Assembly (NCBI GenBank): GCA_965153455.1
Contig: OZ234500.1
Coordinates: forward strand, 1,240,001 to 1,304,000
Direction: 5' to 3'
DNA: 64,000 bases
DNA from: Sphagnum compactum
Lineage: Eukaryota; Bryophyta; Sphagnopsida; Sphagnales
Shown: piece after piece, positions 12,646 through 24,306 of the stretch
Layout of the letters: each line of letters begins with the position of its first letter
How positions within the stretch are numbered: the first letter of the stretch is position 1
Made by a program: the position numbers and the translations under genes
The notes under the pieces: model-generated
The model's input: the letters and a program-made list of their open reading frames with translations, nothing else
Database searches by the model: none
Told to the model about the DNA's origin: nothing

Positions 12646-14020
12646 TAACACATGGCAATATTAATTGGGAAAAAAAAAAAGGTTCTTAACAAAATTGTGA
12701 CACGTGACATTTGTGAAGCTACCATATGTCTTGCAAAAATCCAAGACTATGTTTTTTGCGACTATAATCATGGTAAACCGTAGTCATTAATGTGACTACA
12801 ACTAATGTGACTAGTGACATTTATGACAGGTTCTTATGGACTAACAATCATGTAGTTATCAATAGTCATAAATGGCACATATGATTAGATTTTTGTAGTT
12901 GTGAATGTCACATTTTGGTGTTGAACCTCTTCCTTGTCTATGATATCCTAAATTGCCTTTTTGTTCATAGGTTTCCTTTTCAACAAATTTACTATCATGA
13001 ATTGCCTTTGTGTTCATTATTTTCGTGAACAATGATTTCCAAATCCAATTTGGCTACGTCTTCTTGTGTATGATCGCAACACCATCTACCTCACAAAATT
13101 GAAGGAAACAAAAAACCTGCTACTCATACACTTCAAAACAAATCTCGTGAAACTACCCTTTTCCTTAGTAAGTTCTGATGGTAGTTGTAATAGGACCGGA
13201 TTATTCACAACCTTTTCCCCATCGATGGTGCTTCCATTTTCTCTTGAAAGTTCCCTCTAGAAATAACAATTAATATAAAAACTTATTTCACGTAGAAGCC
13301 TTAAATTTTCCAAGTTTTGTGCGGACATTCCGGATACCTAATCGGGAAAAAAACATCGTAATTTTTCATACCGAGGGTCTAGAACTATCACTGCACGTGG
13401 CACAGAAAGTCATGACTCATTATTGTACAGCATGCAGTAGGTACATAAGTTGAGTTGCCTGAAAGACACTTGTGGCTGTGGTCATTTCGCTTGCGATTGA
13501 TTCCATCAACGGTTAATTACTTCCCTAGACTGACTCCTCATATTGGCATTCAGGATCGATGAGGATCATCGTCATATTTGTGTACCTGCAGATTGTTTGC
13601 AGGATTAGACTAGGGCGCGCACGTTAACTTCTTTATGAATTGGAAAATGCAGTTGACCTGAAACTCATACTTCTGTAATGCGGCATTCTGATCTATTCGT
13701 ATACAGATCGGGGATTCCGGAAGTCTGCATTTGATAGTGACGTGATAGAAACGGGGACGACATACTCGTATGTCAAAGTCTAACGGATATTAGATAGCAT
13801 TCATCGGGAAACCTTAGACTTTCGTGATCTTGCCAATGGTACCTGAAATCTAAGATAATTCAACTTTTTGAAGTTGTGTGAAATTTGGCTTCATGGAGAC
13901 GTTTTGGAGAATCCAAAAAACTACATGATCAGATTGATCCTTTTTTCCTGGGCAAATCACAATTCTCAATTTGACTAGAAACAATCGTACGCGGACGTCG
14001 AAGGCATACAGATCACTGTC

Positions 14021-15262
14021 ATGGACGGTTTATTCTTCTGGGGTATGTACTACTCTCTAAATGTTCTAGAGTTACAGCACGATCTGACCCTGCATAAATT
14101 GTGTCTCATTACTCGTGCAGCTGCGTCAATCAACATCAGAAATCAATCCTCAGAAACGATCTCAGCATGCGCAACCTGTAACAGCTGTGGTGCACAATTG
14201 AAATGTTACGCTTTTGTCCCTACAACGGATTCCAGGTGATCAACGTGGGGCCGAACTGGCCCGGTGGCGTGGTTTGGGGCTATCCAGGAGGCAGTGCAAA
14301 TCCAACAGCTGGAAATAAGGCCAAGCCTCAGGCAGACCTTGCGGAGTTCACCATCGGTGCCGTTGGCGAAGATTACTACGATCTTTGTAACGTGGTACTT
14401 CCTTCTTCGATCCAGCCGGACTTCGAATAGCCTTTGCAGGAAACACAGTCTTGATCACGTATAACACACGTCCAGATAACAAAATCCTAGAACGAATCTG
14501 AAGCAAATTCGGACCTTATTATTATTATTAGACCTATTCTGTCTTTATTGAACTAAGATTATGATCTACAACATAGCTAGACTTTCAGATCACCTTATAG
14601 TTAATTAAGCAATCTGCAGACCTAGACTTTCGCATCATCCATGTGGTTCACAATTGATCTGACAGATAAGTTTGTTTTAAATTAGGCATACTTATCTGTT
14701 TCCCCTAGCCCCTGACTTTCAATGTATGGAACTGTAGTTTAGCTTAGTGCTAGAGCACGCGGGTAGCTAGTTAGCAGCTGATCATGCTGGTCACCAGTAT
14801 AATTTTGTGGCTGCTGAATCCTGATCTTCTTTTTCTGTTTTCATTGTTTTGTGTTTGGGTCCCATTATCGGTTTTCAATATAGAACTTCGATCTCTTTCA
14901 AGGTAGAACTAATTAATCTGCATTTTTCTGATTTTTTTTAATGTTTGCAGAACGCTTACAACCTGCCTTTGCTGATCAACCCAACAACCATTGCATGTCC
15001 TGGACAAAGGCAAGGAGTGGAGTGTGGCACTCCTATCTGCTCCCTCGGCAACATTTACAGCTTTTGCCAGTCTCCCAACTATCTAACAGGCCCAACTGGC
15101 TACGGTTGCTACAACGTTGCTGGCCCAGGACCCGTTCCCACGCCTGGAACTGAACAATTCGCAAACGCTTGTCCCGATGCCTACTCCTACTCTAAGGACG
15201 ACGCCAATCATGTGTACGTGTGCCCCACTGGCAGTAACTACGACGTGGTTTTCTACCCATAA
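14021..15262 (+). pseudogene. Small thaumatin-like (PR-5) gene with disrupted N-terminal part
   Basis: The C-terminal two thirds clearly belong to the thaumatin/PR-5 fold: FQVINVGPNWPGGVVWG, then QADLAEFTIG, then EDYYDLCNV (exon ending 14,394, donor gtactt). This joins in phase to NAYNLPLLINPTT in the exon 14,951-15,262, which ends ACPDAYSYSKDD...NYDVVFYP and stop. The segment between VVWG and ADLAEF is very short and lacks the family's CxTGDC signature, as in small PR-5 proteins. The last Cys of the family's FCP ending is Tyr. Upstream, 14,021-14,042 (MDGLFFW) splices in phase to 14,121, giving AASINIRNQ, which resembles the mature thaumatin start. That frame meets the downstream one only through a one-base shift near 14,205-14,225. 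No hydrophobic signal peptide is visible. It could be a pseudogene, or the first exons could be misread. Family proteins are usually secreted defence or glucan-binding proteins. Confidence 0.7.
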
Positions 15263-15269
15263 AAATATT

Positions 15270-15403
15270 GGGAATGAATACTCTAGATGAGGTATTTCCT
15301 GTGGGATGAATACTGTATGTGATGTCTAGTTCCTTTGGGATGAATACCGTGTATGAGGTAGTTCCTTTGGGATTAATACTATATATATGAGGTACCTAGT
15401 TCC
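15270..15403 (+). repeat. Four-copy 32-35 bp tandem repeat in the PR-5-like 3' region
   Basis: Units begin at 15,270, 15,303, 15,337 and 15,369. Each starts with gggatgaatac (one copy gggaatg, one gggatta), continues with variants of tgtatatgaggta and ends in gttcc(ttt). The array starts 8 bases after the stop codon of the thaumatin-like gene, so it probably lies in the 3' UTR. Copies differ by several substitutions and small indels. Confidence 0.85.
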
Positions 15404-15534
15404 AAGCCAATGCATGATCTACCTGTGGAATAACTGACTTCTCTTTAAATAACTTTGGTGCATGGTCGTGCACCAAGTGGTTTCAATTTCGATGGTTTCG
15501 ACATGGAATTCCATCTGGGCAGGCCAAAGTGCTA

Positions 15535-15540
15535 AATAAA
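15535..15540 (+). terminator. Possible polyadenylation signal of the PR-5-like gene
   Basis: An AATAAA hexamer 273 bases after the stop codon and downstream of the tandem array. Assignment is by position only, since such hexamers are frequent in this AT-rich DNA. Confidence 0.3.
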
Positions 15541-18500
15541 TTACAAAACATGCTTAGCGAGTACTAATTAGTATAGTGTATGTATTTAACCACCTTAATG
15601 TACAAAAGAAATTAAGATATGTGAGAGCAGACAGAATTTCGTGTAGGCCTCTTTTATAATTGATGTTATATAATGTCATTCAAGAAAATAAGAAATTTGT
15701 GCTGCTAAACAATGAGTTGCTTTTTTATCATGGAGAATTGCTTAGTTTTTAAAAAAAATGACATTGAGCAGTTCAAAATAAGGTAATGTTTTTATTACTT
15801 TAGAGGTATAATTTTGTAAACATTTAGAAAATAAATTAGGCCCTCAAAAAAAATCTTTAAAAATTCTATAATGTTAAAAAAGAATTTTGGAATTTTACTT
15901 AAAGATTTTTATTCCATAATTTATACAAGTAAGTTCAAATAATTATCAATGACCAAAACTACCATACTCATAAGCAAATAAAGGTAAATAAAAACATTTA
16001 TCCTTATTGTTTAGCTTAAACTATGATTCATGTTGCTTGAATAAACACTCAAGAAATCAAATTTTTATTTATTTATTTTCTTTCATGAAAAGGAAAAAAA
16101 ATAATTTCCCCAACAAATTTTTCCAATGATTTTTCTTCTAGAAAAAAATCAAAATTTATTCACAATGTGTCAAAAAAAATTCAACTGGTGCCAAAATGTG
16201 TTTAATGTTTTTCATTATACAAGTTAAATTTAAAGGATTTAATGAATATTGTCTTCTTCAAAATTCAACAACATTAATAATCAGAACCAAAACTAATGTT
16301 GGAGGGAAAAAACACATGAACTTGAAAGATTATACATGTACAAGATTACTTTCATCAACATTCAGATTAGGATGGCCAAAAACTTTTCACTTGGGCCATG
16401 CAAAAAACTTGTTGTTGATTCAAATACCATTATTTTAATTTATTCAAGTAGTGTAGCTTAATAGCTTACTGGACATTAAGATTCCATGGACCAACTTTGT
16501 TAAGTATAAATTTAGATTAGCATGGGTGACATCTAAGATAACAAGTTTCCATTATATGCATACAGCCCAGCTGCTATTGAGGAGATAAATACCTTATTGG
16601 CACGAAAGGAAAAAAACACTCTTAAGTAAAAAAAATTAGTGGATAAATAGGATCAATTTATTTTTATTTTTTCTCTTTAGCACACAAAGAATTTGCAAGT
16701 TTAAACTTGAACTCTAATTGTAACTCATGGAATCATGTCCACCTTATATATTGTGCAAATTTGGGATCAGGAAGAATCCAAAGGCCACTTTGCAGTTTGC
16801 AATACACACCTCCAAATCATGCACAATACTTGAATTCTTTTTCAATTTACATCCAAAACATTGGAATTAATTAGTGCAGTGCAGGAGTTCATATAAAACT
16901 TGCATAAATAGTATATTGAATTAACTCAAATAATTTGCAAATAAAATCAAGCTTCCGGACATTATCACTGAAATTGGAGTTTATTCAATGTTCTACTTGA
17001 GTTCTGCCACTTGTTGGAAAACTGTGTCAGAAGTACGATTTTTGTGGAAAGTTTGACATCTGGGAAATCTTCAAATTGTGCTAATCACTAGTCTTATATG
17101 CCTTGATCTGGATCAATGTATAACAGTAATATTCATGCGTTTTTTGCTTTGAAGCTTCACGCTTTTTGCTGCAAAGTTTTATGATTGTTGGAGGCCCAGC
17201 TGGTGGTGGCACTAGCAGTAATTTGTAGTTCTTGTTTCCTCTTTGCAAGAGCCATGGTAGTTGGTTGTTGGACATTAAACTTATTACAACCTGGAAGGCG
17301 TACTAGGAATTGTTGTAGCAGGAATTACTGACAGTTTTTTTTCTTTTCAGTTGAAGAAGGAGATCACTTTGAAGCTGGCTAGTTATCTGCATCTGCATGC
17401 GCCAGCTCAGAAAGAAATTTCCTTTGTATTTCGAGTGTACTTATTCCAGTTAACGAGCTGCTGCAGAATGCATGGGGAAATCAAGACCTAATTACACTTT
17501 CATCATGGCTCAAATCCGTCAGCTTCGTTCTGCAACACTTCGTAGTGAGACACATGCACAACAACAGTCCCTCAAGGCCCCTAAAGTCATGTAACGTACT
17601 TCACGTAATGTTGAGCCGGGGAGCGGGGAGTGTGAACGTTTACATTGCTATACGACGCCTCTGTCGACTTGCAGGAGGATGTCGACCAGTAGCAGTATTG
17701 CATGTTAATCGAGATGGTGATCAGGTCGAATTGTCTCATGAGGAATATGGTGTTCACAATGAAGACAATGTTCCAGGTCTTGGCGTGTGAGCGGCTCCTT
17801 GATATAGAGCTTCAGAAGATCAACCAATCCTTCACAATTAATTTTCATGAAAAAGTACGTTGCAACTTTGAATGTGATCAATTCTGTCAAGTGGGTCTAA
17901 CAAGTGGGTCTAACTTCTCTTCCGACATCCTTGCTTTTCTTCTCTCCTCCAATTGGTTGTGGAATTGCATGGGAACAATTTGTAGTGAATCTCGTCATTT
18001 TCCAGGTGCATAATACTAGAGGATTTGGACGTCATGAGGCGCGAAGAGGAAGTCCGGGAACAGCTCGCGCTTCATTCCCTAGGCGGCAAATTCTGAAGGC
18101 AAACATAGCTGCTGAAGTTTGACCTTTTCATATATAGTCAGCCTTTCTGCCAAGACGACGAACTACGGTCACCTCAACAACAAGAGAATGGGCTCGTCAG
18201 TGCAACCGGTTCAAGAGAATCAGTGGTCTAACGAATGCTCGTCGTGTCCAACTGAATCCTCGAGTCATACGTTAATAAGTCACCCATTGTTCCAACCTGA
18301 TCTTCTGGGCAGCTGTCAGAGCATATTATCTATAAATGACGTATATATAGTGTTTCAAGAAAAAAACTTGGTACAAGTTCTGTGTTGAACGAACTCCTAT
18401 AAGTTACTCATTTGTGAAAAATATAATGCCACTGAAATACTAATGTCTATGTGAGGCATCTGGAGAATTATATTGCAAAATTGTCAGCAAACTTCAAAAT

Positions 18501-21007
18501 GCAGGAGACCTACAGTTCAATGCCGGGTCTCTTATTTTTATCAAGGAAGGTGCTTTGTTTGTTTTGTTTGTCATGATGAGATTTCCCACACCACGGCCCC
18601 ATGCCCTTGCTACCGTTGGAAAGTCGTTGGTGAGTGTACCAGTGCACCTCAGTGGTTTGGTAGTGTTTAGACCTCCTATGCAAGAGTTATTGAATATCGA
18701 ACAGTTTGGTTGAAGAAAATTTAACAAAATCGAAACTAAATATTTTAAGGAAATGAAGGCCCTGGAAGCCCTTGATGAGTGGGATTTCTTGGAAGTGATT
18801 TTGTAATTTTTAGACCTATATTGAGGGAGATATTGAATTTTGAGTCATTTGTGTCACTGAAATTTTTTAATAATTTTTCACAATTGAGCTTTATTATCAA
18901 GGTCCTGTTCACACTTTTCCTGCAGGTACATAGTCTATTGACGGTGGAAAGTAATGTCAAATTTAAAATACAAATTCAATTGGTTGGGTAACAAGTTCAC
19001 ACTTCGGTCAATGGTACTGGTCACACTAGTTATTCAGCTTATGAATGATCAGGCAAGCTCTTTTGCCTTCTGAAATCAAGCTGCAAACTTGCTTGCCTGG
19101 GCACCTTTCCAAATTGAGTAGCTGCACCTTCAGCTTGGGAATTTCAATGTTCAGACTTCATGCTAGTGAAAAGCAAGGGGACCTACCAAAGCTGAAGCCT
19201 GTGCAACTGATCAATGGAAGGTACCCTAGTACGTCCATATGTGAGCTCTACAGTAGTGCATCACTAGCATGTCCATGAGCTCTATAATATTTGCTTTTAA
19301 CTTGAGCATGGCACTAAACCAGAGGCTTTCATGTGATCCTTAAAAAATATGGAGATTTCCCAGGATAGGAATTTTCAAGTCATGTCCAAGCACCAATAAC
19401 ACTGAATAAGTGTCGAGTACGCAGCTAAGATTAATATTGTAGATCTGTAAATGCGAATTAACGTTTACTTGTTTATTTGAAACTGTTGAATCTTCCTCAT
19501 GAATCAAAATCAGCAGATTGCTCCAGCCTCATCAGGCCTAGTCTGATTATAAAATATGGACCCACATAAACCCTAGTAGTTTCCACATTATTCAGTTGGT
19601 TTTAATATATCCTTATTTATGCTGCATAATGAGCTGTTATCATAGGTACTAGTGTGGAGACTGTGGTGGGGAGATCTCAACATGACAAACCAAACAAACA
19701 AAACAAACAAACTAGCTTAGTTAGATAACATAATTATAAGGCTGCAAGAACAAGGCCCAGTTGTCCAGATGCTGGTGGGCTGCATTCCACAATCTTTTAT
19801 AACAAGGGCCAGGTATGAGTATTTGACCACCCACTCCATTTTTTTTCTGAGGTTGAGAGGGATAGAGTAGGTTTTAAAGAAGGAAGAAATAGCTATGTAT
19901 GTAGGGGACAGTAGGTTTGTAGGTAGTTATGAACGCTTCCTTAATAGACAGACACTATTGCTTTTATGGGCTCTGCCCCTGTGGATCTTGAGACTGTGCA
20001 TTGGTGTGGAATTTGGGCATAAAATTTTGGCTCAAACTTGACCCAATGTGTGAGTGACATTTGGAGTACTATGTGTGCATATAGTGGATGGTCATATTTG
20101 TTCCATAGAAGTGAAGGCATCTAGATGAGAAGTTCTAGATCTAGGAAAAGAAGTTTTTAGTTTGAAGTTTGAATCTGCCAGACAGGTCAGAGTTATTGTG
20201 CAATGGGATGCTTGTTGTATGATCATGAAGTTGGCATGGTGTATAATGCTAGCTTAAAATGCTCTGTTTATTTCAAATGACAGTTAGGTTGCAATCTGTG
20301 AAGAGTCTGTCTTGTCCTTCCCTTGTGGAAAATTCTGAAAAAAGATTGATTATAGACACCTGAGCTGCATGTGCAAGGCTGGAGGGAATCAGGTCTCCAC
20401 CTAGGTCACACTAATTAGATATTGCATGTCAATTAAAAAAAAAATGTTCTCACTGGTAAGTACTACTTTACCCTTCAGAAACTCATTTTCAAACCCCCAA
20501 ATATGAATTCATAATAACAGTTTCTTGTCCTGGCGCCTGTTTAGCAAGTTTAGGGTCATCAGCACAAGCACTTGCAGGTTTCATTAGGAGTCCTGAATTC
20601 ATGATCTGCTTCAACCTAATTTGCAAGTTCAATGTTAAATCTCATAAAAACTAATTCATGAAGACAACAGCCAAATGTTACAGAACATTGTCAGATCTTG
20701 CAAGTGTCCTTGGATGGTCACCATTTGAAGCAAATATGTACATTTTGCCGAATATATGTGTGTGTGACTTGACAGTCATGAGAATATCCCTTGAAAATTA
20801 AATTCTACATGAAAACGTTCATAGATCCTCAGCTGGAATTTAAAAGAAAATGTCCAGTCTCACTGCATGCAACGTCCAAACAAACCAATTCATGAACTGA
20901 AAAAGAGTTACTGTGTCTCCTGAGATGCAGTTCATATTTTCATATGAACATATCATTCTCGACTTTGTGATTTGAAAAATTTATCAAGCTTTAAATTTTG
21001 CAGATCT
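15541..21007. other. Intergenic region without a recognised gene
   Basis: AT-rich up to about 16,900. A GC-richer block at 17,150-18,350 has short open frames on both strands. One is on the minus strand at 17,705-17,890 (MTELITFKVATYFFMK...), with further readable but stop-broken sequence beyond it. I do not recognise it, and it may be a decayed gene or transposon. At 19,672-19,715 an agatctca..tgacaaacc motif is followed by (AAAC)n. A similar motif recurs at 57,849-57,890. Confidence 0.4.
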
Positions 21008-22771
21008 TTAAGAGTTGGTGGCTGCAGGTGGGTACAAAGACTGGGCATTGTGTGTTGAACTCCTTGTTTCCAGAGCCAGAGCTCGTGCATCCAACAACTT
21101 GAAGGTCATGGCACCTATTTTGTTAAACTGCCGCTGCAATTGTTCCTCCGACATCGGCAATGGCTGAATTGCACCAAGAGACATGAGGTAACGACAATGG
21201 TTAGCACTGTCCAAGATCCGATCTGCAAGAACGTAGAACATCTGGTCCTTCACATGATGAAGATAGCTCCAGCGGAGATCTGAACCGATGTGCTTGTCAA
21301 ACTTTTTCAGAATCTTAACTGCAGCTGCACAAACCAAGAGAAAGAATGCTGTTATTAGTCCAGCTCATTTTATCTGTTTACAACTCGAGCACTGCCTCAG
21401 TGCCTGACTGCAATATCTTAGACTTTAGTCTACAAGCCAAGCTGCAGAAGTCTTTCCTGAGGACTGAAGCAGCCTTTCCTACCTTCATAGTTTGGCGGCG
21501 TTACAATGGTGAAAAATGAGAATATCCACATAAAGGATGGCCATGCGGAAGCGAATGCTTTTCAGCTCGGTAATGTCCCAGAAAAAAGTGTGGCCTGAAG
21601 GGTGAAGTCTTCTCTGCTTATCCTCTTCCTCTTTCCTCATCACATCCAATTTCTGCACAATAATTCATTAGTAGCGGTCAACTAGCAGCAAAAAGAAAAA
21701 AGCACTGGGCTGATTCCTGTGACGAATCACAATATTGTGTACAATATCATAGTATAACCTTGAAAGCTGCTGCAGCTGCTTAAATGAGTCCAGAAAAAAA
21801 AACACCAGGAATCTAGAACACCTCATGATAACATTATGCAGTCTGGATGACTTTCTAGCACCCAAATCAGTTGAGCTCTCACATAACAGAGCTGAATCGG
21901 CGCTAGAGAGGGAATTGAATGCAAGCTGCAATAGAGAGGGAATTGAAGGCAAGTAAGATGATAAATGACAGCAGCTTACACCCATGAGTTCACCGTTCTG
22001 AAGGAAGATAGTCACAAAATGCTTGTTGATCTTGATGAACTCTACATCGAGCATGCGCTTGAATCGCCTCACTTCTAGTTCCATCTGAACATCAGCATCC
22101 TGTCCTCTGGCACCAATACTATTGTTCCCTCTTGAATAAAACAGAGGAAATACGGAATTAGGTTCGTCCACAGCCGCTGGATCCACACCCTCTACGGGCA
22201 TGTGCCGCGAGTTCGGTCCAGGCTCAAGACCGGCTTCAAGACCACTACTGCAAGGTGGCGCAGTAGCAGCTGTGCTACGACGACCGTTTACACCCTCGCT
22301 GCATGTCAGGGAGATCGGCTGCTGAATTTCATTGTCTTCAAGAACACCATCGGTATTCGTCGTGCTAAGCCAAGCGGACTCAAGACCCTCCCAACCCTCA
22401 ACACCCTCCCATGTCAGGGGCAGGGCCTGAACAGTACTGTCCGTAGCGGCAGCGGTAATCGGCCACATGATGGCGTCCAGGAGCCCATCTTCGACACCAT
22501 CTTGGACACCCGCCTCTCGTGCTATGATCGACTGATCCCCAACATCGAAAGCTGCAGATGTAACTGCAAGCGGCCACTCCAGGAGTTCGTTATGATAATG
22601 TTCTGGAGGCTGAGCTGCCTCACGCAGCTGCTCTTTACTGACGGAGGCCTTGCTCGCGTTCACGACACGCTTGATATGCCCCTTTAGCATCTTATAATCC
22701 AAAAACAGTTTCTCTCTGTGTTCAAGGGGCATCCTCTTGACGGTTCTTGCCAGTTTCTTTCCAAACTTCAT
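21008..22771 (-). CDS. Stand-alone SPX-domain protein, 3 exons, one doubtful splice site
   Basis: SPX domains bind inositol pyrophosphates and report phosphate status. Start chosen at 22,771 (MKFGKKLARTVKRM), the canonical SPX N-terminus; an upstream ATG at 22,813 is in frame but less likely. Exon 1 (22,771-21,980) holds the first helices with DYKMLKGHIK (26-35), a non-conserved acidic insert (about 70-225), then FKRMLDVEFIKINKHF (237-252). Its donor gtaagc is phase 0. Exon 2 starts at 21,652 (KLDVMRKEEEDKQRR). Exon 3 (21,324-21,008) carries the lysine motif AVKILKKFDKHIG and a 60-residue tail of unknown type. If exon 2 ends at the better-looking donor (21,483), a TGA falls in frame and phase is lost. 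Using the donor gtaacg (exon end 21,505) gives an intact 418-residue frame but shortens the domain by about eight residues. There is no EXS, RING or MFS domain, so it is not PHO1-, NLA- or VPT-like. Lysines expected for ligand binding are present at both ends. Confidence 0.72.
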
Positions 22772-24016
22772 ATTCGTGCCGCGAGTAGCTGCTATCACGC
22801 GCGCGGTCCTCATAACTGCCAGACACTCCCCAACTAAATTCTGCTAACTGATAGCTAATGAATTACACCCAATGCCACTAAAGGAAAATTCTTGTTTACA
22901 ACCATTATCAGTAAACAAATTACATTGGTGCAACTTGCCGAAAGCAGAAAATGTGTAACCAAGAAGAGCAGCTACAACGTCTGTTTACTTGTGAACAACC
23001 AGGAAAAGCAGCTAAAGCGTCTATGATTACTTGTGAATAAAAAATGTCTAACAAGGAAGAGCACCTGAGAACAAACAGTTTGGGGGAGAAGAACTTCGTT
23101 TGCAGATACTGCTGTAAACGACGACCCAGAAGATCAGAACTCCAAAACCTTGAAGAGCCAAGGGCTCCTGCGAGTGGAAAACGTTCATCCACGATCCCGT
23201 GACTGCACCTCCTTTCAACCATTTTCATCATCCAGTCTGCATCAAACTCCTTCAGATTGGTATTCTAATGGTAATTCTTCTCGCTCATTCATCCATCCAT
23301 CTGTCTAGGCATTCGATCGAGCCACTACAGATTCGCACTCTCGAGGTCCCTAATTTCCCGCTCCCATAAAGCAACACTAGAAAGTAACTAGTAACTGTAA
23401 ACCATGTACGCTGGATTAACATCCTTGCTAAAGTGCTTCCCTGTGTCAGTAGTAACTAGTAACTTTTCGACCTAAATGGGATTATCATTGTAATTGTAGT
23501 ACTTCTTTGTGTCAGTAGCGTTAACACGGCTCACCGTCTTCGTCTTCGTTCTGCTGAGCCGTGCTGGTTGAGTCGTGTTCGTTCTCGCCGACCATTCAAA
23601 TTGGAAAAACTCCCGTACATGTGAAACACCCCCGGGCCCCACCTAGCTGGCCATCCAATCCTGTAGCTCCACGTCTGTCCTTTCTTATGATCTCAACTTG
23701 TCTTATTATACCAGTTAATTAGACAGTACAGTAATAAGTAATAAGCAGTAGTAACTTAGTCATGTCCCAACTCATGTAAGATGTGGTAACTGGACTTTTA
23801 GAACCAGGAAAAAAAATTTGTGTTGAATTTTTGGCATTCTGGCGAAAAATGATTTGCGAAATTTATATTCTATCTCAAATTCTCTTTTCTTAAAAAAGAT
23901 TTCGCCAAAAATTGCAAAAAGTTTGCCAAAATTCTGCGCAACTGCCGCTTATAATCTGAAAGGATGCTTAAGATTTTTCTACTTTCATATTTTGAATGTC
24001 GCAAGATTTGGCTAGA
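22772..24016. other. Upstream region of the SPX gene
   Basis: Presumed 5' UTR and promoter of the minus-strand SPX gene. A partly repeated block around 22,960-23,070 has agcagctacaacgtct and agcagctaaagcgtct, each followed by a form of tacttgtgaa. I looked for the phosphate-starvation element P1BS (GNATATNC) in 22,800-23,800 and did not see a clear copy. The open frame at 22,920-23,231 (-) resembles no protein I know. Confidence 0.35.
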
Positions 24017-24267
24017 TGCTCTGATGGTGATTGCCACTTGAGCAACATTAAAAATTGAAAAAAAGAACACTGATTAGAACCTCCCATTTTATTAGGCACT
24101 AATTCACCACCACCAACCACCATCATCACATGAGTTCTTTCAAGAGTAGTAGAAAAATTGCAAATGCTATATATATATATAGTGCCTAATAAAACGGGAG
24201 GTTCTAATCAGTGTTCTTTTTTTTAAAAAAATTTCATGTTGCTCAAGTGGCAATCACCATCAGAGCA
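24017..24267. mobile_element. Foldback / MITE-like element with about 84-bp inverted arms
   Basis: The left arm (24,017-24,100, from tgctctgatggtgattgcca to ttaggcact) is the near-exact reverse complement of the right arm (24,181-24,267, from agtgcctaataaaa to caatcaccatcagagca). The spacer of 80 bp includes (TA)n at 24,168-24,180. Differences are one substitution (ccattttatt against aaaacggg) and a degenerate A/T run near the outer third. There is no coding capacity. The long arms and short spacer suggest a foldback MITE. I saw no clear target duplication. Confidence 0.75.
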
Positions 24268-24306
24268 ATAGCATTGAATCATGGTCTGTAAGTTTGAGCT
24301 TACATG

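Larger units (their letters stand above)
10455..14020. other. Intergenic region upstream of the thaumatin-like gene
   Basis: No recognisable gene. Around 10,900-11,950 and 13,320-14,020 the composition is nearer that of genes than the AT-rich flanks, so upstream exons or regulatory DNA of the PR-5-like gene at 14,021 could lie here. I could not identify a signal-peptide exon. Sub-features are the hairpin at 11,873-11,905 and the low-complexity tract at 12,560-12,645. Confidence 0.4.

Noticed and set aside
22202-22687. 161-codon plus-strand open frame
   Set aside because: It lies antisense within exon 1 of the SPX gene. The minus-strand frame carries the conserved domain.
22920-23231. 103-codon minus-strand frame upstream of the SPX start as an extra exon
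   Set aside because: It has no SPX or other recognisable features and lies where the 5' UTR or promoter is expected. The SPX domain already starts canonically at MKFGK.
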